Assembly (NCBI GenBank): GCA_030054145.1
Contig: JASGCK010000005.1
Span: forward strand, 149,090-213,089
Direction: 5' to 3'
DNA length: 64,000 bases
Origin: Cytophagales bacterium
GTDB lineage: Bacteria; Pseudomonadota; Gammaproteobacteria; Burkholderiales; Burkholderiaceae_C
Part shown: positions 25,919-35,114 of the stretch, piece after piece
How the letters are laid out: each line of letters begins with the position of its first letter
Position numbering within the stretch: position 1 is the stretch's first letter
The notes under the pieces: generated by a model
What the model was told of the DNA's origin: nothing
The model's input: only the letters and a program-made list of their open reading frames with translations
The model's database searches: none
Translations under genes and position numbers: made by a program

Positions 25919-27919
25919 ATGGCCAAACCACAGACACCACTGACCTCGTATTCTGAAACCTCCATCCGCGTTTTAAAAGGACTGGAGCCTGTCAAACAGC
26001 GCCCAGGTATGTACACGCGCACCGATCATCCGCTGCACATGATCCAAGAGGTGCTAGACAACGCCGCCGACGAAGCGCTGGCTGGCTTTGGCAAACGCAT
26101 CACCTTAACCTTGCACACCGACGGCTCCGTCAGCGTTGAAGACGACGGGCGCGGCATCCCGCATGGCATTCACGAGGGCGAAGGCTTGCCCGTGATGCAA
26201 ATCGTGTTCACACAATTGCACGCGGGCGGCAAGTTCGACAAAGGCTCGGGCGGCGCGTACAGTTTTGCGGGCGGTCTGCACGGCGTGGGCGTGAGCGTCA
26301 CCAATGCACTCGCCACGCGGCTAGAGGTTTCCTCGCACCGCGATGGCAAGATTGCCAAACTCGTCTTCGCGGGCGGCGATGTGAGAGAGCCGCTAGTCCA
26401 GCGCAACTGGCAATCTGGCGATAAAAAACAAGGCACGGTTGTGCGCGTGTGGCCCGATGCCAAATACTTCGACTCACCCCACCTGCCGCTCGCAGAACTG
26501 ACGCATCTGCTTCGCTCTAAAGCGGTGCTCATGTCAGGCGTGATCGTCACCCTCATTAACGAACGCGCCAAGGAGAGCGCCGAGCAAACGACAACATGGC
26601 AATACAAAGGCGGACTCACCGACTACCTCACACAAAGCTTGCCAGCGGAGCCTGTGATTCCGCTTTTTGAGGGCGAGCAATTCACCAAAGCCGGCAAGGA
26701 GGTTGAGGACACAGGTTTTGCCGAAGGCGAGGGCGCGGCGTGGGCGGTGGCGTTTACGCTTGAGGGTGCCGTGATGCGCGAGAGCTACGTCAACCTCATT
26801 CCCACCACCGCTGGCGGTACGCACGAAAGCGGCCTGCGCGACGGGCTTTTTCAAGCGGTCAAAAGCTTTATCGACATGCACGCACTCTTGCCCAAGGGCG
26901 TCAAGCTGCTGCCTGAAGACGTGTTTGCGCGCGCCAGTTATGTGCTCTCTGCCAAAGTACTGGACCCGCAATTCCAAGGGCAAATCAAAGAACGGCTGAA
27001 CTCGCGTGATGCGCTGAAATTGGTTTCCAACTACGTGCGCCCAAGCCTAGAGCTTTGGCTCAACTCACACATTGACTGGGGTAAAAAACTAGCCGAACTA
27101 GCGATCTTTGCCGCGCAAGCAAGGCAGCGTGCCGGACAAAAAGTAGAAAAGCGCAAAGGCTCGGGGGTGGCGGTTTTGCCAGGCAAATTGACTGACTGCG
27201 AGAGTCGCGACATCTCGCACAACGAAGTGTTCTTGGTTGAGGGCGACTCGGCGGGCGGCTCCGCAAAAATGGGGCGCGACAAAGAGTCGCAGGCCATTTT
27301 GCCCCTGCGCGGCAAGGTGCTCAACACATGGGAAGTGGAGCGCGACCGCCTGTTTGCCAATAACGAAATCCACGACATCTCGGTTGCCATTGGCGTTGAC
27401 CCGCACGGCGAGCATGACTCGCCCGATTTAAGCGGCCTTCGCTACGGCAAGATTTGCATCTTGTCCGACGCGGACGTAGACGGCTCGCACATTCAAGTGC
27501 TGCTGCTCACCTTATTCCTCAAACACTTCCCCAAACTCATCGAGACCGGACACATCTACATTGCGCGTCCGCCGCTCTTTCGTGTGGACACGCCTGCACG
27601 CGGCAAAAAACCCGCCAGCAAGCAATACGCATTAGATGAGGGCGAGCTGCAAGCCTTGCTGGATAAGGCCTCCAAAGAAGGTGTCACTCGTGAGCGCTGC
27701 CAAATTAGCCGATTCAAAGGATTAGGAGAAATGAACGCCGAGCAGCTATGGGACACCACGCTCAACCCCGACACACGGCGCTTGCTGCCTGTTAGATGGC
27801 ACGAGTTAGACCTCGCGCAAACGCACGTGCAGATGAGCAAACTCATGGGCAAGGGCGAAGCTCAATCACGGCGCGAGCTGATGGAGATTCATGGCGACGG
27901 GATTGAGATTGATGTTTAG
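25919..27919 (+). CDS. parE: DNA topoisomerase IV subunit B
   Basis: ATPase subunit of topoisomerase IV, which decatenates daughter chromosomes together with ParC. GHKL ATP-binding motifs VLDNAADEALAGFG and VEDDGRGIPHGIHEGEG, transducer lysine region, and the TOPRIM metal site LVEGDSAGGSAKMGRD with SDADVDGSHIQ. At 666 residues the length matches betaproteobacterial ParE. The restriction endonuclease gene starts 10 bases after its stop, so the restriction-modification pair may depend on read-through from parE. A palindrome copy lies at 27651-27671. Confidence 0.96.
   Translation: MAKPQTPLTSYSETSIRVLKGLEPVKQRPGMYTRTDHPLHMIQEVLDNAADEALAGFGKRITLTLHTDGSVSVEDDGRGIPHGIHEGEGLPVMQIVFTQLHAGGKFDKGSGGAYSFAGGLHGVGVSVTNALATRLEVSSHRDGKIAKLVFAGGDVREPLVQRNWQSGDKKQGTVVRVWPDAKYFDSPHLPLAELTHLLRSKAVLMSGVIVTLINERAKESAEQTTTWQYKGGLTDYLTQSLPAEPVIPLFEGEQFTKAGKEVEDTGFAEGEGAAWAVAFTLEGAVMRESYVNLIPTTAGGTHESGLRDGLFQAVKSFIDMHALLPKGVKLLPEDVFARASYVLSAKVLDPQFQGQIKERLNSRDALKLVSNYVRPSLELWLNSHIDWGKKLAELAIFAAQARQRAGQKVEKRKGSGVAVLPGKLTDCESRDISHNEVFLVEGDSAGGSAKMGRDKESQAILPLRGKVLNTWEVERDRLFANNEIHDISVAIGVDPHGEHDSPDLSGLRYGKICILSDADVDGSHIQVLLLTLFLKHFPKLIETGHIYIARPPLFRVDTPARGKKPASKQYALDEGELQALLDKASKEGVTRERCQISRFKGLGEMNAEQLWDTTLNPDTRRLLPVRWHELDLAQTHVQMSKLMGKGEAQSRRELMEIHGDGIEIDV
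27651..27671. repeat. Intragenic palindrome copy (parE)
   Basis: 20 of 21 positions match the recurring palindrome (core AGCCTTGCTGGATAAGGCC). It encodes A-L-L-D-K-A-S between the TOPRIM domain and the C-terminus. Confidence 0.65.
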
Positions 27920-27929
27920 ACTGGGAACT

Positions 27930-28601
27930 ATGCAAACACTCACGCAAACACTATTACAAAAAGAAGCCGCGCTATTTGCGGCATGGATTACAGCGCAGAA
28001 AATTGGTGCCCTGTATGGTGTTAATGATGGCAAAGCCGTAGGTACTTACCTAGAGCATCAGTTCAAGCGATATTTGCAAGAAAAGAATTACTTATTTGAC
28101 ACAGGTAATTCCGCCTCTGGTATTGATTTTCCATCTCTAGAGGTGGACTTGAAGGTCACTAGTGTTCGTCAGCCTCAGTCTTCTTGTCCATTTAAATCTG
28201 CACGTCAAAAAATATATGGACTAGGCTATTCATTGCTGGTGTTTGTATACGACAAGGTAGATTTTGAGTCTGAAAAGAGTGCGCAACTCAGTATTGCAAA
28301 CACCCTGTTTGTAGCGCACGAGCTAACTGCGGATTTTCAAACAACAAAAGGATTACTAGGCCTACTGTCAAACGAAGCAAATAATGACGATATAAGCGCA
28401 TTTTTACTTGAGCGCAATTTGCCACTCGACGAAATAGGGCTTAACACTTTGATCGAAGAGATCATGCGGCGACCGCCTAAGCAGGGTTATTTAACCATCT
28501 CAAACGCGCTGCAATGGAGATTGCAATATGCACGAGTGATTGAAAAAGCTGGTGCGATTGATGGATTACTCTCGCTTTACAAATCAAACCTTGCTTTATG
28601 A
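27930..28601 (+). CDS. Probable type II restriction endonuclease (PD-(D/E)XK)
   Basis: A 223-residue protein with a PD-(D/E)XK-like site: Glu42 in YLEHQFKRYL, Asp66 in SGIDF, then EVDLK with Asp73 and Lys75. The arrangement and the start-stop overlap (ATGA) with an adenine-type DNA methyltransferase make it the cognate nuclease of a type II restriction-modification system. The recognition sequence is not deducible. I chose ATG 27930 (MQTLTQTLLQKEAALFAAW); the longer frame would overlap parE. It is more AT-rich than parE and the following lytic transglycosylase, which points to horizontal gain. Confidence 0.72.
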   Translation: MQTLTQTLLQKEAALFAAWITAQKIGALYGVNDGKAVGTYLEHQFKRYLQEKNYLFDTGNSASGIDFPSLEVDLKVTSVRQPQSSCPFKSARQKIYGLGYSLLVFVYDKVDFESEKSAQLSIANTLFVAHELTADFQTTKGLLGLLSNEANNDDISAFLLERNLPLDEIGLNTLIEEIMRRPPKQGYLTISNALQWRLQYARVIEKAGAIDGLLSLYKSNLAL

Positions 28602-30073
28602 AAGAGACGACTCATCGCATCGAGTTTGGTGATTTCCAAACGCCATTATCTTTGGCGCATGATGTTTGTGATCTTTTGCTTAAAGAGGGCGTTAATCCTG
28701 ACTTCATCGTTGAGCCCACCTGCGGCTTAGGCGCTTTTCTTATTGCTGCTCAAGAGAAATTTCCATGCGCTCAAGGTATTTACGGCTTCGAGCTCAATCC
28801 GTCATACGTGGCGGCGTTTCGCGAGCAAGCCTTGCCGATATTAACGAAGAGTGTCAATTGCATGACGCAAAATTTTTTCACGGTTAACTGGGCAGCTTAT
28901 CTTGAGTGTCAAACACCAGGAAAGCTCTTGATACTGGGTAATTTACCTTGGGTAACTAATTCAGAGCTAGGGCAATTGGGCAGTGATAACTTGCCACGAA
29001 AGCATAACTTTCAAGCTCATGTTGGGTTGGCCGCACTAACTGGTGCGGCTAATTTTGATATTTCTGAGTCCATGCTAATGACCCTAGCACAAGCCTTAAA
29101 AAACCGTTCGGCACATTTAGCGCTGCTAGTTAAAACAGCCGTAGCACGTAAGTTTTTAAAAACGGTGCGAAGTCAACAATTGGCTGTGAGCACCGCTTAT
29201 TTAGCAAAGATTGATACGAAGCTACATTTCAATGCAAACGTAGACGCTTGCCTTCTATACATTCAATTCGTTAATCAACCGACAGCGCAACTAACGGCGT
29301 ATGTTGTTTACGAAAGTTTAGACAAAACAACAGGAAAAACCGTTGTCATGCAGGACGATGGTGTTATTGCAGACTGGAATGTGTATCAAAAATTTTCCTA
29401 TGCGTTGGGGACTAGCCCACAAAAATGGCGGTCAGGAATTAAGCATGACGCAGCGCTACTAATGGAGCTCAAACGTCAAAGTGATGGCACGTTTCTCAAT
29501 GGCCTTGGTGAGCAGATTGAAATTGAACAAACCTATCTCTATCCTATGTTGAAAGGTTCTGAAGTTGCCAATGCAAAGCCGTGGACTAATCGTTGGATGC
29601 TGGTTCCACAACAATTTTGCGGCGAAAACACCGCCCACATTGAGTCGATAGCGCCTAAAACTTGGCAATATCTGACTAGACACAGCATGGTTTTTGAAAA
29701 CCGCAAGAGTCGTATTTATCGAAATAAACCGCAATTTTCTGTCTTCGGTGTTGGCGATTACACATTCAAACCATGGCGTATTGCTATTTGCGGTATGTAC
29801 AAAAAATTGGCGTTTCATCTTTTAGGACCAACCAATGGCAAGCCGTTTGTTTTTGACGATACGGTTTATTACATTGCATTTGATAAACAAGCTGAAGCGC
29901 AGCGTGTGTTAGCTTGTTTGTCCAGTGACGTTGGCTCTAGCGTACTGTCGTCACTCATATTTTGGGAGGATAAGCGCCCGATAAAAACAGCGCTGCTCAA
30001 TCGATTTGACTGGTCTTTGGTAGATAAAAGTCTAAGCGCCGCGACTGAGCAACATGTTTTTGAATTCGCGTGA
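28598..30073 (+). CDS. Type II DNA (adenine-N6-type) methyltransferase
   Basis: A 491-residue class I SAM-dependent DNA methyltransferase. An N-terminal DFQTPLSLAHDVCDLL is followed by motif I VEPTCGLGAF (38-47), the acidic FELNPSY (motif II), and the catalytic motif IV NLPW (115-118), the NPPY/NPPW equivalent of gamma-class N6-adenine enzymes. The C-terminal half would hold target recognition. It protects host DNA from the overlapping upstream nuclease. Its last bases overlap the GTG start considered for the lytic transglycosylase, so the insertion joined the operon without a gap. Confidence 0.85.
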   Translation: MKETTHRIEFGDFQTPLSLAHDVCDLLLKEGVNPDFIVEPTCGLGAFLIAAQEKFPCAQGIYGFELNPSYVAAFREQALPILTKSVNCMTQNFFTVNWAAYLECQTPGKLLILGNLPWVTNSELGQLGSDNLPRKHNFQAHVGLAALTGAANFDISESMLMTLAQALKNRSAHLALLVKTAVARKFLKTVRSQQLAVSTAYLAKIDTKLHFNANVDACLLYIQFVNQPTAQLTAYVVYESLDKTTGKTVVMQDDGVIADWNVYQKFSYALGTSPQKWRSGIKHDAALLMELKRQSDGTFLNGLGEQIEIEQTYLYPMLKGSEVANAKPWTNRWMLVPQQFCGENTAHIESIAPKTWQYLTRHSMVFENRKSRIYRNKPQFSVFGVGDYTFKPWRIAICGMYKKLAFHLLGPTNGKPFVFDDTVYYIAFDKQAEAQRVLACLSSDVGSSVLSSLIFWEDKRPIKTALLNRFDWSLVDKSLSAATEQHVFEFA

Positions 30074-30930
30074 AGCTCATGGCTAGTTCCATCTTGCGAC
30101 TGCTTTTTTTTATCGTGTTTATTGGTGCGATGCACCATACAGCAATCGCCGAAATTTGGGGCTATGTTGACGACAAGGGGGTGGGGCACTTCTCGGCAAC
30201 CAAGCTGGACGAGCGGTATGCGTTGTTTTCAAAAGAAACAACCGTTCGCCCTGAGCCTGTCGACGGGCAGTTCAGAGACTTCGACAAGCCAAGTCCGAAC
30301 GGTGCGTCTAATTCAAACCCAAACGACATTTATTTAAATGGCATTTCTGCATCGAACTTGCCACCCAAACTCGCCAAGTTTTTTGAGTCGTCGCCCGCCC
30401 TCAAAGCCGTGCGCCCGCATATGCAAACGGCGGCGCAAAAGCACAACCTCGACATCGAGCTGCTGCAAGCCCTGATTGCGACCGAGTCAGGTTTTAACGT
30501 GACGGCGATTTCACCCAAAGGCGCATTGGGTTTGATGCAGCTCATCCCCGAAACTGCCAGCAGATATGGGGTGCAAGGTGATCGCTATCACTCCCAGCAG
30601 CAAAAGCTGTTTGACCCGCACACCAATATCAGCGCGGGTTCGCACTATCTACGCGATCTGCTGACGCTATTCAAGGGACAACTGGATCTAGCACTAGCCG
30701 CTTACAACGCAGGCGCGGGCGCGGTGCAAAGGGCGGGTAACCAAATCCCAAACATTCCAGAGACACAAAACTACGTGCGCACAGTGATGCAGATGTATGC
30801 GGCGCTCAAACCGCCACCCCCTCCTGCCCCGCAAGTCACGCCCGCTGTGGCCTCCCAGCCTCAATGGCTTGCCGGGCCAGACCCACTGCGGCCTACCAGA
30901 GATCGCACGAATGGCATTTTGCTTAAGTAG
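30070..30930 (+). CDS. SLT-domain lytic transglycosylase with N-terminal DUF4124-like segment
   Basis: Murein-cleaving periplasmic enzyme. A signal peptide (to about residue 27) is followed by a DUF4124-like WGYVDDKGVGHFSATKLDERYALF, a linker, and a soluble-lytic-transglycosylase catalytic domain (about 112-240). The catalytic Glu is in ALIATESGFNVTAISPKGALGLMQLIPETASRYGV, and AAYNAGAGAV is present. The tail is Pro-rich. The start may be GTG 30070 or ATG 30079. The linker contains an in-frame palindromic element (30241-30303). The gene normally sits between parE and parC in Burkholderiales, which frames the restriction-modification genes as an insertion. Confidence 0.9.
   Translation: MKLMASSILRLLFFIVFIGAMHHTAIAEIWGYVDDKGVGHFSATKLDERYALFSKETTVRPEPVDGQFRDFDKPSPNGASNSNPNDIYLNGISASNLPPKLAKFFESSPALKAVRPHMQTAAQKHNLDIELLQALIATESGFNVTAISPKGALGLMQLIPETASRYGVQGDRYHSQQQKLFDPHTNISAGSHYLRDLLTLFKGQLDLALAAYNAGAGAVQRAGNQIPNIPETQNYVRTVMQMYAALKPPPPPAPQVTPAVASQPQWLAGPDPLRPTRDRTNGILLK
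30241..30303. repeat. In-frame palindromic element inside the lytic transglycosylase gene
   Basis: Left arm 30241-30263 and right arm 30281-30303 are complementary at 18 of 23 positions, beginning ACCGTTCG and ending CGAACGGT, with CTGTCGA/TCGACAAG inner parts. This is a widespread REP-like palindrome of proteobacterial intergenic regions, here read as coding sequence (T-V-R-P-E-P-V-D-G...D-K-P-S-P-N-G) in the linker between two domains. Confidence 0.8.
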
Positions 30931-30990
30931 ACCAAGAATAGCCACTGATATGCAAGTCAACAACACTGGATTTAAATCAAAATAAAAACT

Positions 30991-33393
30991 ATGAGTGAAC
31001 GAACCGAACCCGAAGGCGAAACGCTAGAACTCGCCCACTACGCGCAGCAAGCTTATTTAGAGTACGCGCTCTCCGTCGTTAAAGGCCGCGCCTTGCCTGA
31101 TGTGTGCGATGGGCAAAAGCCTGTGCAGCGGCGCATTTTGTATTCCATGTCGCGCATGGGGCTAGGGTTTGGCGGCGCCAATGGCAATGTGGGCGCACGC
31201 CCCGTTAAATCGGCGCGTGTGGTCGGTGATGTGCTGGGTCGCTTTCACCCGCACGGCGACCAAGCCGCCTATGACGCGATGGTGCGCATGGCGCAGGATT
31301 TTTCACAGCGCTATCCGCTCGTTGATGGTCAAGGCAACTTTGGCTCGCGCGACGGCGACAATGCCGCCGCCATGCGCTACACCGAGGCGCGGCTTGCCAA
31401 AATTACCAGCTTGCTGCTTGACGAAATCGACATGGGCACGGTTGAGTTCATTCCCAACTACGACGGCTCAACCGAGGAGCCCAAGCAGCTTCCCGCGCGG
31501 CTGCCATTTAATTTGCTGAACGGCGCAAGCGGCATCGCTGTTGGGCTGGCGACCGAAATCCCCAGCCACAACTTAGGCGAAGTGGCCAGTGCCTGCGTGG
31601 CACTGATTAAAAATGCGAACCTCACGGATGACGAATTATTCGCCATCATTCCTGCGCCCGACTACCCCAGCGGGGGACAAATTATTAGTCCCGCCGCCGA
31701 CATGGCGCAGGCCTACAAAACGGGGCGCGGCTCGCTCAAAGTGCGGGCGCGTTGGCACATTGAAGACCTTGCTCGTGGACAGTGGCAACTGGTAGTGGAC
31801 GAGCTACCGCCAGGGGTGAGCACTGCCAGCGTGCTGGGCGAGATTGAAGAGATTAGCAACCCCAAAGTCAAAGCGGGAAAGAAGGCGCTGCTGACCGAAC
31901 AAGTGCAATTGAAAGCGACCTTTTTATCGGTTGTTGATACCGTGCGCGACGAGTCAAATAAAGATGCCCTGGTACGCATCGTGATTGAGCCAAAAAGCTC
32001 GCGCATTGAACAGCAAGATTTGATTAACACGCTGCTCGCGCATACCCTGCTTGAGACCTCGTCCAGCATCAACATGACGGCGATTGGTATTGATGGCCGG
32101 CCGATTCAAAAGAGCCTGCGTCAAATGCTGAACGAGTGGATTTTGTTCCGCGCTCAAACCATTGAGCGGCGCAGCAAACACAGGCTAGGCAAGGTCTTGG
32201 AGCGGATTCACATTTTGGAGGGGCGGCAATTGGTGCTGCTCAACATCGACGAAGTGATTGCCATTATTCGCCAGTCCGAAGAGCCCAAAGCCGCCTTGAT
32301 TGCACGCTTCAAACTCTCGGAGCGACAAGCCGAAGACATCTTAGAGATCAGGCTGCGGCAACTCGCGCGGCTGGAGGCGATCAAGATTGAACAAGAGCTG
32401 TCGGAGCTGCGCAAAGAGCAAGAAAAATTAGAAGAGATTTTGCATAGCCCTGCCACGCTCAAACGCCTCATGATTAAAGAAATTGAAGCCGACGCAAAAA
32501 CATTTACGGATGCACGGCGCACCTTGATTCAAGAAGAACGCCGCGTGGTGGCTGAGATCAAAATTGTTGACGAGCCGATGACCGTCATCGTGAGTGCGAA
32601 AGGCTGGGTACGCACGCAAAAAGCGCACGGCGTGGACACAAGCACGCTCACGTTTAAGGCGGGCGATACGCTACACGCAACGTTTGAATGCCGCTCCATT
32701 GATGCGCTCATCGTCTTTGGCACAGCTAACGACAAGGGCGTTCGTGTTTACTCAGTCGCCGTGTCCAGCTTGCCTGGCGGGCGCGGCGATGGTCAGCCCA
32801 TTTCCAGCTTGATTGAACTAGAAGCAGGCACGCAAGCCGCCTATTATTTTGCAGGCGCGGTGGAGGAGCAGTTGCTCATTTCAAGCTCTGGCGGCTACGG
32901 TTTTTACGCCAGCGTCGCCAATATGATCTCGCGCCAAAGGGCTGGCAAAGCCTTTGTGAGCTTGGGCGCAGGAGAGACACTCAACGCACCCACGCACATA
33001 CCAGCTGCCCCGCAAGCCAATGCGGACGGGGCTTTGCAAGCACCTGCGCCCACAAGGCAAGTGCTATGCGCCTCGCGAGAGGGTCGCCTACTCAGTTTTG
33101 CGCTAACAGATTTGCGCCAAATGGCGGGCGGCGGACGCGGGCTGATGCTGATGGATATTGACAACGCGAAAGACAAACTCGCAGCCGTAGCGGTGCTGGC
33201 GCAAGGCGCAGCCGCCGTGCTCGTAGGCGTAGGCCGAGGCGGCAAAGAAAAGACGGAAAAACTAGACCCCAAAATGATCGCCATGACTATTGCCCCGCGT
33301 GGCCGCAAAGGCAAGGTTTTGGATGTGGGGTTTAAGGTGACTGGCATCAAGACCCATGTCAAAGGTGACGTTTTAAGCGCGCCAGCAAAATGA
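30991..33393 (+). CDS. parC: DNA topoisomerase IV subunit A
   Basis: Cleavage-and-religation subunit of topoisomerase IV, partner of ParE. The active-site tyrosine is in [11 protein letters not shown], and the QRDR-equivalent helix reads [17 protein letters not shown]. It has GyrA-box-free C-terminal beta-pinwheel blades ([25 protein letters not shown]...). An 800-residue protein with a Gly/Lys-rich end. The quinolone-contact positions carry Gln and Asp where E. coli ParC has Ser80 and Glu84; this seems ancestral in the group rather than acquired. The ATGA at its stop opens a remnant frame. Confidence 0.96.
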   Translation: MSERTEPEGETLELAHYAQQAYLEYALSVVKGRALPDVCDGQKPVQRRILYSMSRMGLGFGGANGNVGARPVKSARVVGDVLGRFHPHGDQAAYDAMVRMAQDFSQRYPLVDGQGNFGSRDGDNAAAMRYTEARLAKITSLLLDEIDMGTVEFIPNYDGSTEEPKQLPARLPFNLLNGASGIAVGLATEIPSHNLGEVASACVALIKNANLTDDELFAIIPAPDYPSGGQIISPAADMAQAYKTGRGSLKVRARWHIEDLARGQWQLVVDELPPGVSTASVLGEIEEISNPKVKAGKKALLTEQVQLKATFLSVVDTVRDESNKDALVRIVIEPKSSRIEQQDLINTLLAHTLLETSSSINMTAIGIDGRPIQKSLRQMLNEWILFRAQTIERRSKHRLGKVLERIHILEGRQLVLLNIDEVIAIIRQSEEPKAALIARFKLSERQAEDILEIRLRQLARLEAIKIEQELSELRKEQEKLEEILHSPATLKRLMIKEIEADAKTFTDARRTLIQEERRVVAEIKIVDEPMTVIVSAKGWVRTQKAHGVDTSTLTFKAGDTLHATFECRSIDALIVFGTANDKGVRVYSVAVSSLPGGRGDGQPISSLIELEAGTQAAYYFAGAVEEQLLISSSGGYGFYASVANMISRQRAGKAFVSLGAGETLNAPTHIPAAPQANADGALQAPAPTRQVLCASREGRLLSFALTDLRQMAGGGRGLMLMDIDNAKDKLAAVAVLAQGAAAVLVGVGRGGKEKTEKLDPKMIAMTIAPRGRKGKVLDVGFKVTGIKTHVKGDVLSAPAK

Positions 33394-33464
33394 CCAATCA
33401 TTCAAACACATCGCCAGCACTCAGTGATTACATCGTCTTCGTAGACGAGACAACCGTGCTGTAG
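33390..33464 (+). pseudogene. Possible 5' remnant of a DUF3800 gene
   Basis: A short frame overlapping the parC stop (ATGA) reads [20 protein letters not shown] and ends after four more codons. SDYIVFVDE resembles the N-terminus of DUF3800 proteins (S-x-Y-I-x-Y-x-D-E-S-G). A second short frame ending YDLVIVP then stop follows at about 33467-33508 in another phase, as if the middle were deleted. The match is short. Confidence 0.4.
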
Positions 33465-33516
33465 AAAGCTTGCAACTCAAAAAGTATGACTTGGTTATCG
33501 TCCCCTAAAAAGCGAA

Positions 33517-33542
33517 AGGGCAGCGAGTAGTCTCACTGCCCT
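33517..33542 (+). terminator. Hairpin downstream of parC
   Basis: AGGGCAG (33517-33523) pairs with CTGCCCT (33536-33542) across 12 bases. There is no T run on the plus strand, so termination would be weak or the hairpin may protect the message 3' end. It separates parC from uppP. Confidence 0.35.
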
Positions 33543-33594
33543 AGCGCCAACCGAGTAGTCCCAGCCCATTTAGAACTCTCATTTTATATCCGTT

Positions 33595-34464
33595 ATGAAC
33601 CTCACCCTCCTCCTCAAAGCCGCCCTCATGGGCATCGTCGAAGGACTCACCGAGTTCTTGCCCATCTCATCCACGGGGCACTTAATCCTCGCAGGCGCAC
33701 TGCTTGGGTTTGATGACGACAAAGCCAAGGTGTTTGATATCGCCATTCAAACGGGCGCGATCCTTGCCGTCATCATGGTGTATTGGCAAAAGATCAAAAG
33801 CACCGTCGTCACCTTGCCCACAAGCCAAGCTAGCCGTGCCTTTGCGCTGAATGTGCTGATCGCATTTTTGCCTGCCGTGCTGCTTGGACTTTTGTTTGGC
33901 AAATACATCAAGGCGCATTTGTTTACGCCTGTGGTTGTTGCAACTACGTTTATTGTGGGTGGATTGATTATTTTGTGGGTGGAAAAGCAAGCGGCAGCAT
34001 CCCGCATGGGGGGGCTGACCCCAACGACCCCAACGACCCAAGACGCAGCGGAGCAACACACGGTGGAGTCCATGACCCCACTCCTGGCGCTCAAGATCGG
34101 CCTCGTGCAATGCTTGGCCATGATTCCTGGCACCAGCCGTAGCGGTGCAACCATCATTGGCGGAATGCTCTTGGGGCTATCGCGCAAAGCTGCAACGGAC
34201 TTTTCGTTTTACCTTGCCATTCCCACACTCATTGGCGCGGGCGCGTACAGCCTCTACAAAGAGCGCGCACTACTCTCTAGCGCGGATGCGCCGCTGTTTG
34301 CCGTGGGTTTATTCTTTTCGTTTATCAGCGCTTGGGTCTGCGTGCGTTGGTTGCTCAAATACATCGCCACGCATAGCTTTGTGGTGTTTGCTTGGTACCG
34401 CATTGCGTTTGGCGTGGTGGTGCTGGCAACGGCGTATTCGGGGCTGGTCAAGTGGGGCGCTTAA
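33595..34464 (+). CDS. uppP: Undecaprenyl-diphosphate phosphatase
   Basis: BacA/UppP family integral membrane enzyme that dephosphorylates undecaprenyl pyrophosphate to recycle the lipid carrier of peptidoglycan precursors; it also gives bacitracin tolerance. Signature motifs [23 protein letters not shown] and [48 protein letters not shown] are intact. Between helices, residues about 137-152 ([14 protein letters not shown]) come from a GGGGCTGACCCCA-type repeat plus an ACCCCAACG duplication. Enzyme length 289 residues. Confidence 0.96.
   Translation: MNLTLLLKAALMGIVEGLTEFLPISSTGHLILAGALLGFDDDKAKVFDIAIQTGAILAVIMVYWQKIKSTVVTLPTSQASRAFALNVLIAFLPAVLLGLLFGKYIKAHLFTPVVVATTFIVGGLIILWVEKQAAASRMGGLTPTTPTTQDAAEQHTVESMTPLLALKIGLVQCLAMIPGTSRSGATIIGGMLLGLSRKAATDFSFYLAIPTLIGAGAYSLYKERALLSSADAPLFAVGLFFSFISAWVCVRWLLKYIATHSFVVFAWYRIAFGVVVLATAYSGLVKWGA
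34007..34023. repeat. In-frame GGGGCTGACCCC-type repeat in uppP
   Basis: TGGGGGGGCTGACCCCA, related to the palindrome at 22575-22590, followed by two direct ACCCCAACG/ACCCAAGACG-like units. It lies in a loop between membrane segments and keeps the frame open. Confidence 0.6.
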
Positions 34465-35114
34465 AACGCGGGCGTTGACTCAAACGCAAGCCGCTCGCCT
34501 GTCGCGGGATGCGCAAAAGCCAGCCTACTCGCGTGCAGCATTAAACGTGGCGCTAGGTGGGAAGCCTTATCTGGCGCGGCCTGCGAGCCATAGAGCGCAT
34601 CACCAACGATAGGATGCCCAACCGCCAACAAATGCACACGCAGTTGATGCGTTCGCCCTGTGACGGGAAGCAAACGCACGCGGCTGGTATGCGTTGCCGC
34701 ATCAAAACTTAGCACCGCCACTCGCGTTGTCGATGGCTTGCCGTCTGCGTGATCCACTTTTTGTTTGGGGCGATGGGGCCAATCTGCCAAGAGCGGCAGA
34801 TCAATCGTAAAGCTTGTCTGCTGTGGCTTGCCAAGCACCACCGCCTCGTAAGCCTTGTCTACTCGGCCTTCGCGAAATTGCGCGTGCAAATTTCGCAGTG
34901 CCACGCGGTTTCTAGCAAACACCATCAACCCCGAAGTCGCTTGGTCAAGCCGATGCACAACGTGAACTTCGCCAAACTCCGCCGCCAGTCTTGCGCTTAA
35001 GCAATCTTGCTTATCCGCCCCGCGTCCAGGCACGGCGAGCAATCCCGCTGGCTTGATGACGAGGATGATGTGCTCGTCAATATGCAGCGGTTGATGTAAC
35101 GGGTTAGTGCGCAT
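34461..35114 (-). CDS. RluA-family pseudouridine synthase
   Basis: Isomerises uridine to pseudouridine in rRNA or tRNA. The catalytic motif [16 protein letters not shown] (Asp in R-L-D) lies near residue 56, with [24 protein letters not shown] in the second half. The length of about 217 residues without an S4 domain resembles RluA/TruC types; the target nucleotide is uncertain. I chose ATG 35114 ([13 protein letters not shown]). The 3' end overlaps the uppP stop by four bases on the other strand. It follows phrB with an 11-base overlap. Confidence 0.88.
   Translation of the reverse strand: MRTNPLHQPLHIDEHIILVIKPAGLLAVPGRGADKQDCLSARLAAEFGEVHVVHRLDQATSGLMVFARNRVALRNLHAQFREGRVDKAYEAVVLGKPQQTSFTIDLPLLADWPHRPKQKVDHADGKPSTTRVAVLSFDAATHTSRVRLLPVTGRTHQLRVHLLAVGHPIVGDALYGSQAAPDKASHLAPRLMLHASRLAFAHPATGERLAFESTPAF

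Noticed and set aside
30991..33393. Quinolone-resistance mutations in ParC
   Set aside because: Gln and Asp replace E. coli Ser80 and Glu84, but this [11 protein letters not shown] form appears natural in Burkholderiales, so no resistance claim is made.
33517..33542. Strong rho-independent terminator after parC
   Set aside because: The stem is good but there is no T run on the plus strand; it is kept only as a low-confidence hairpin.
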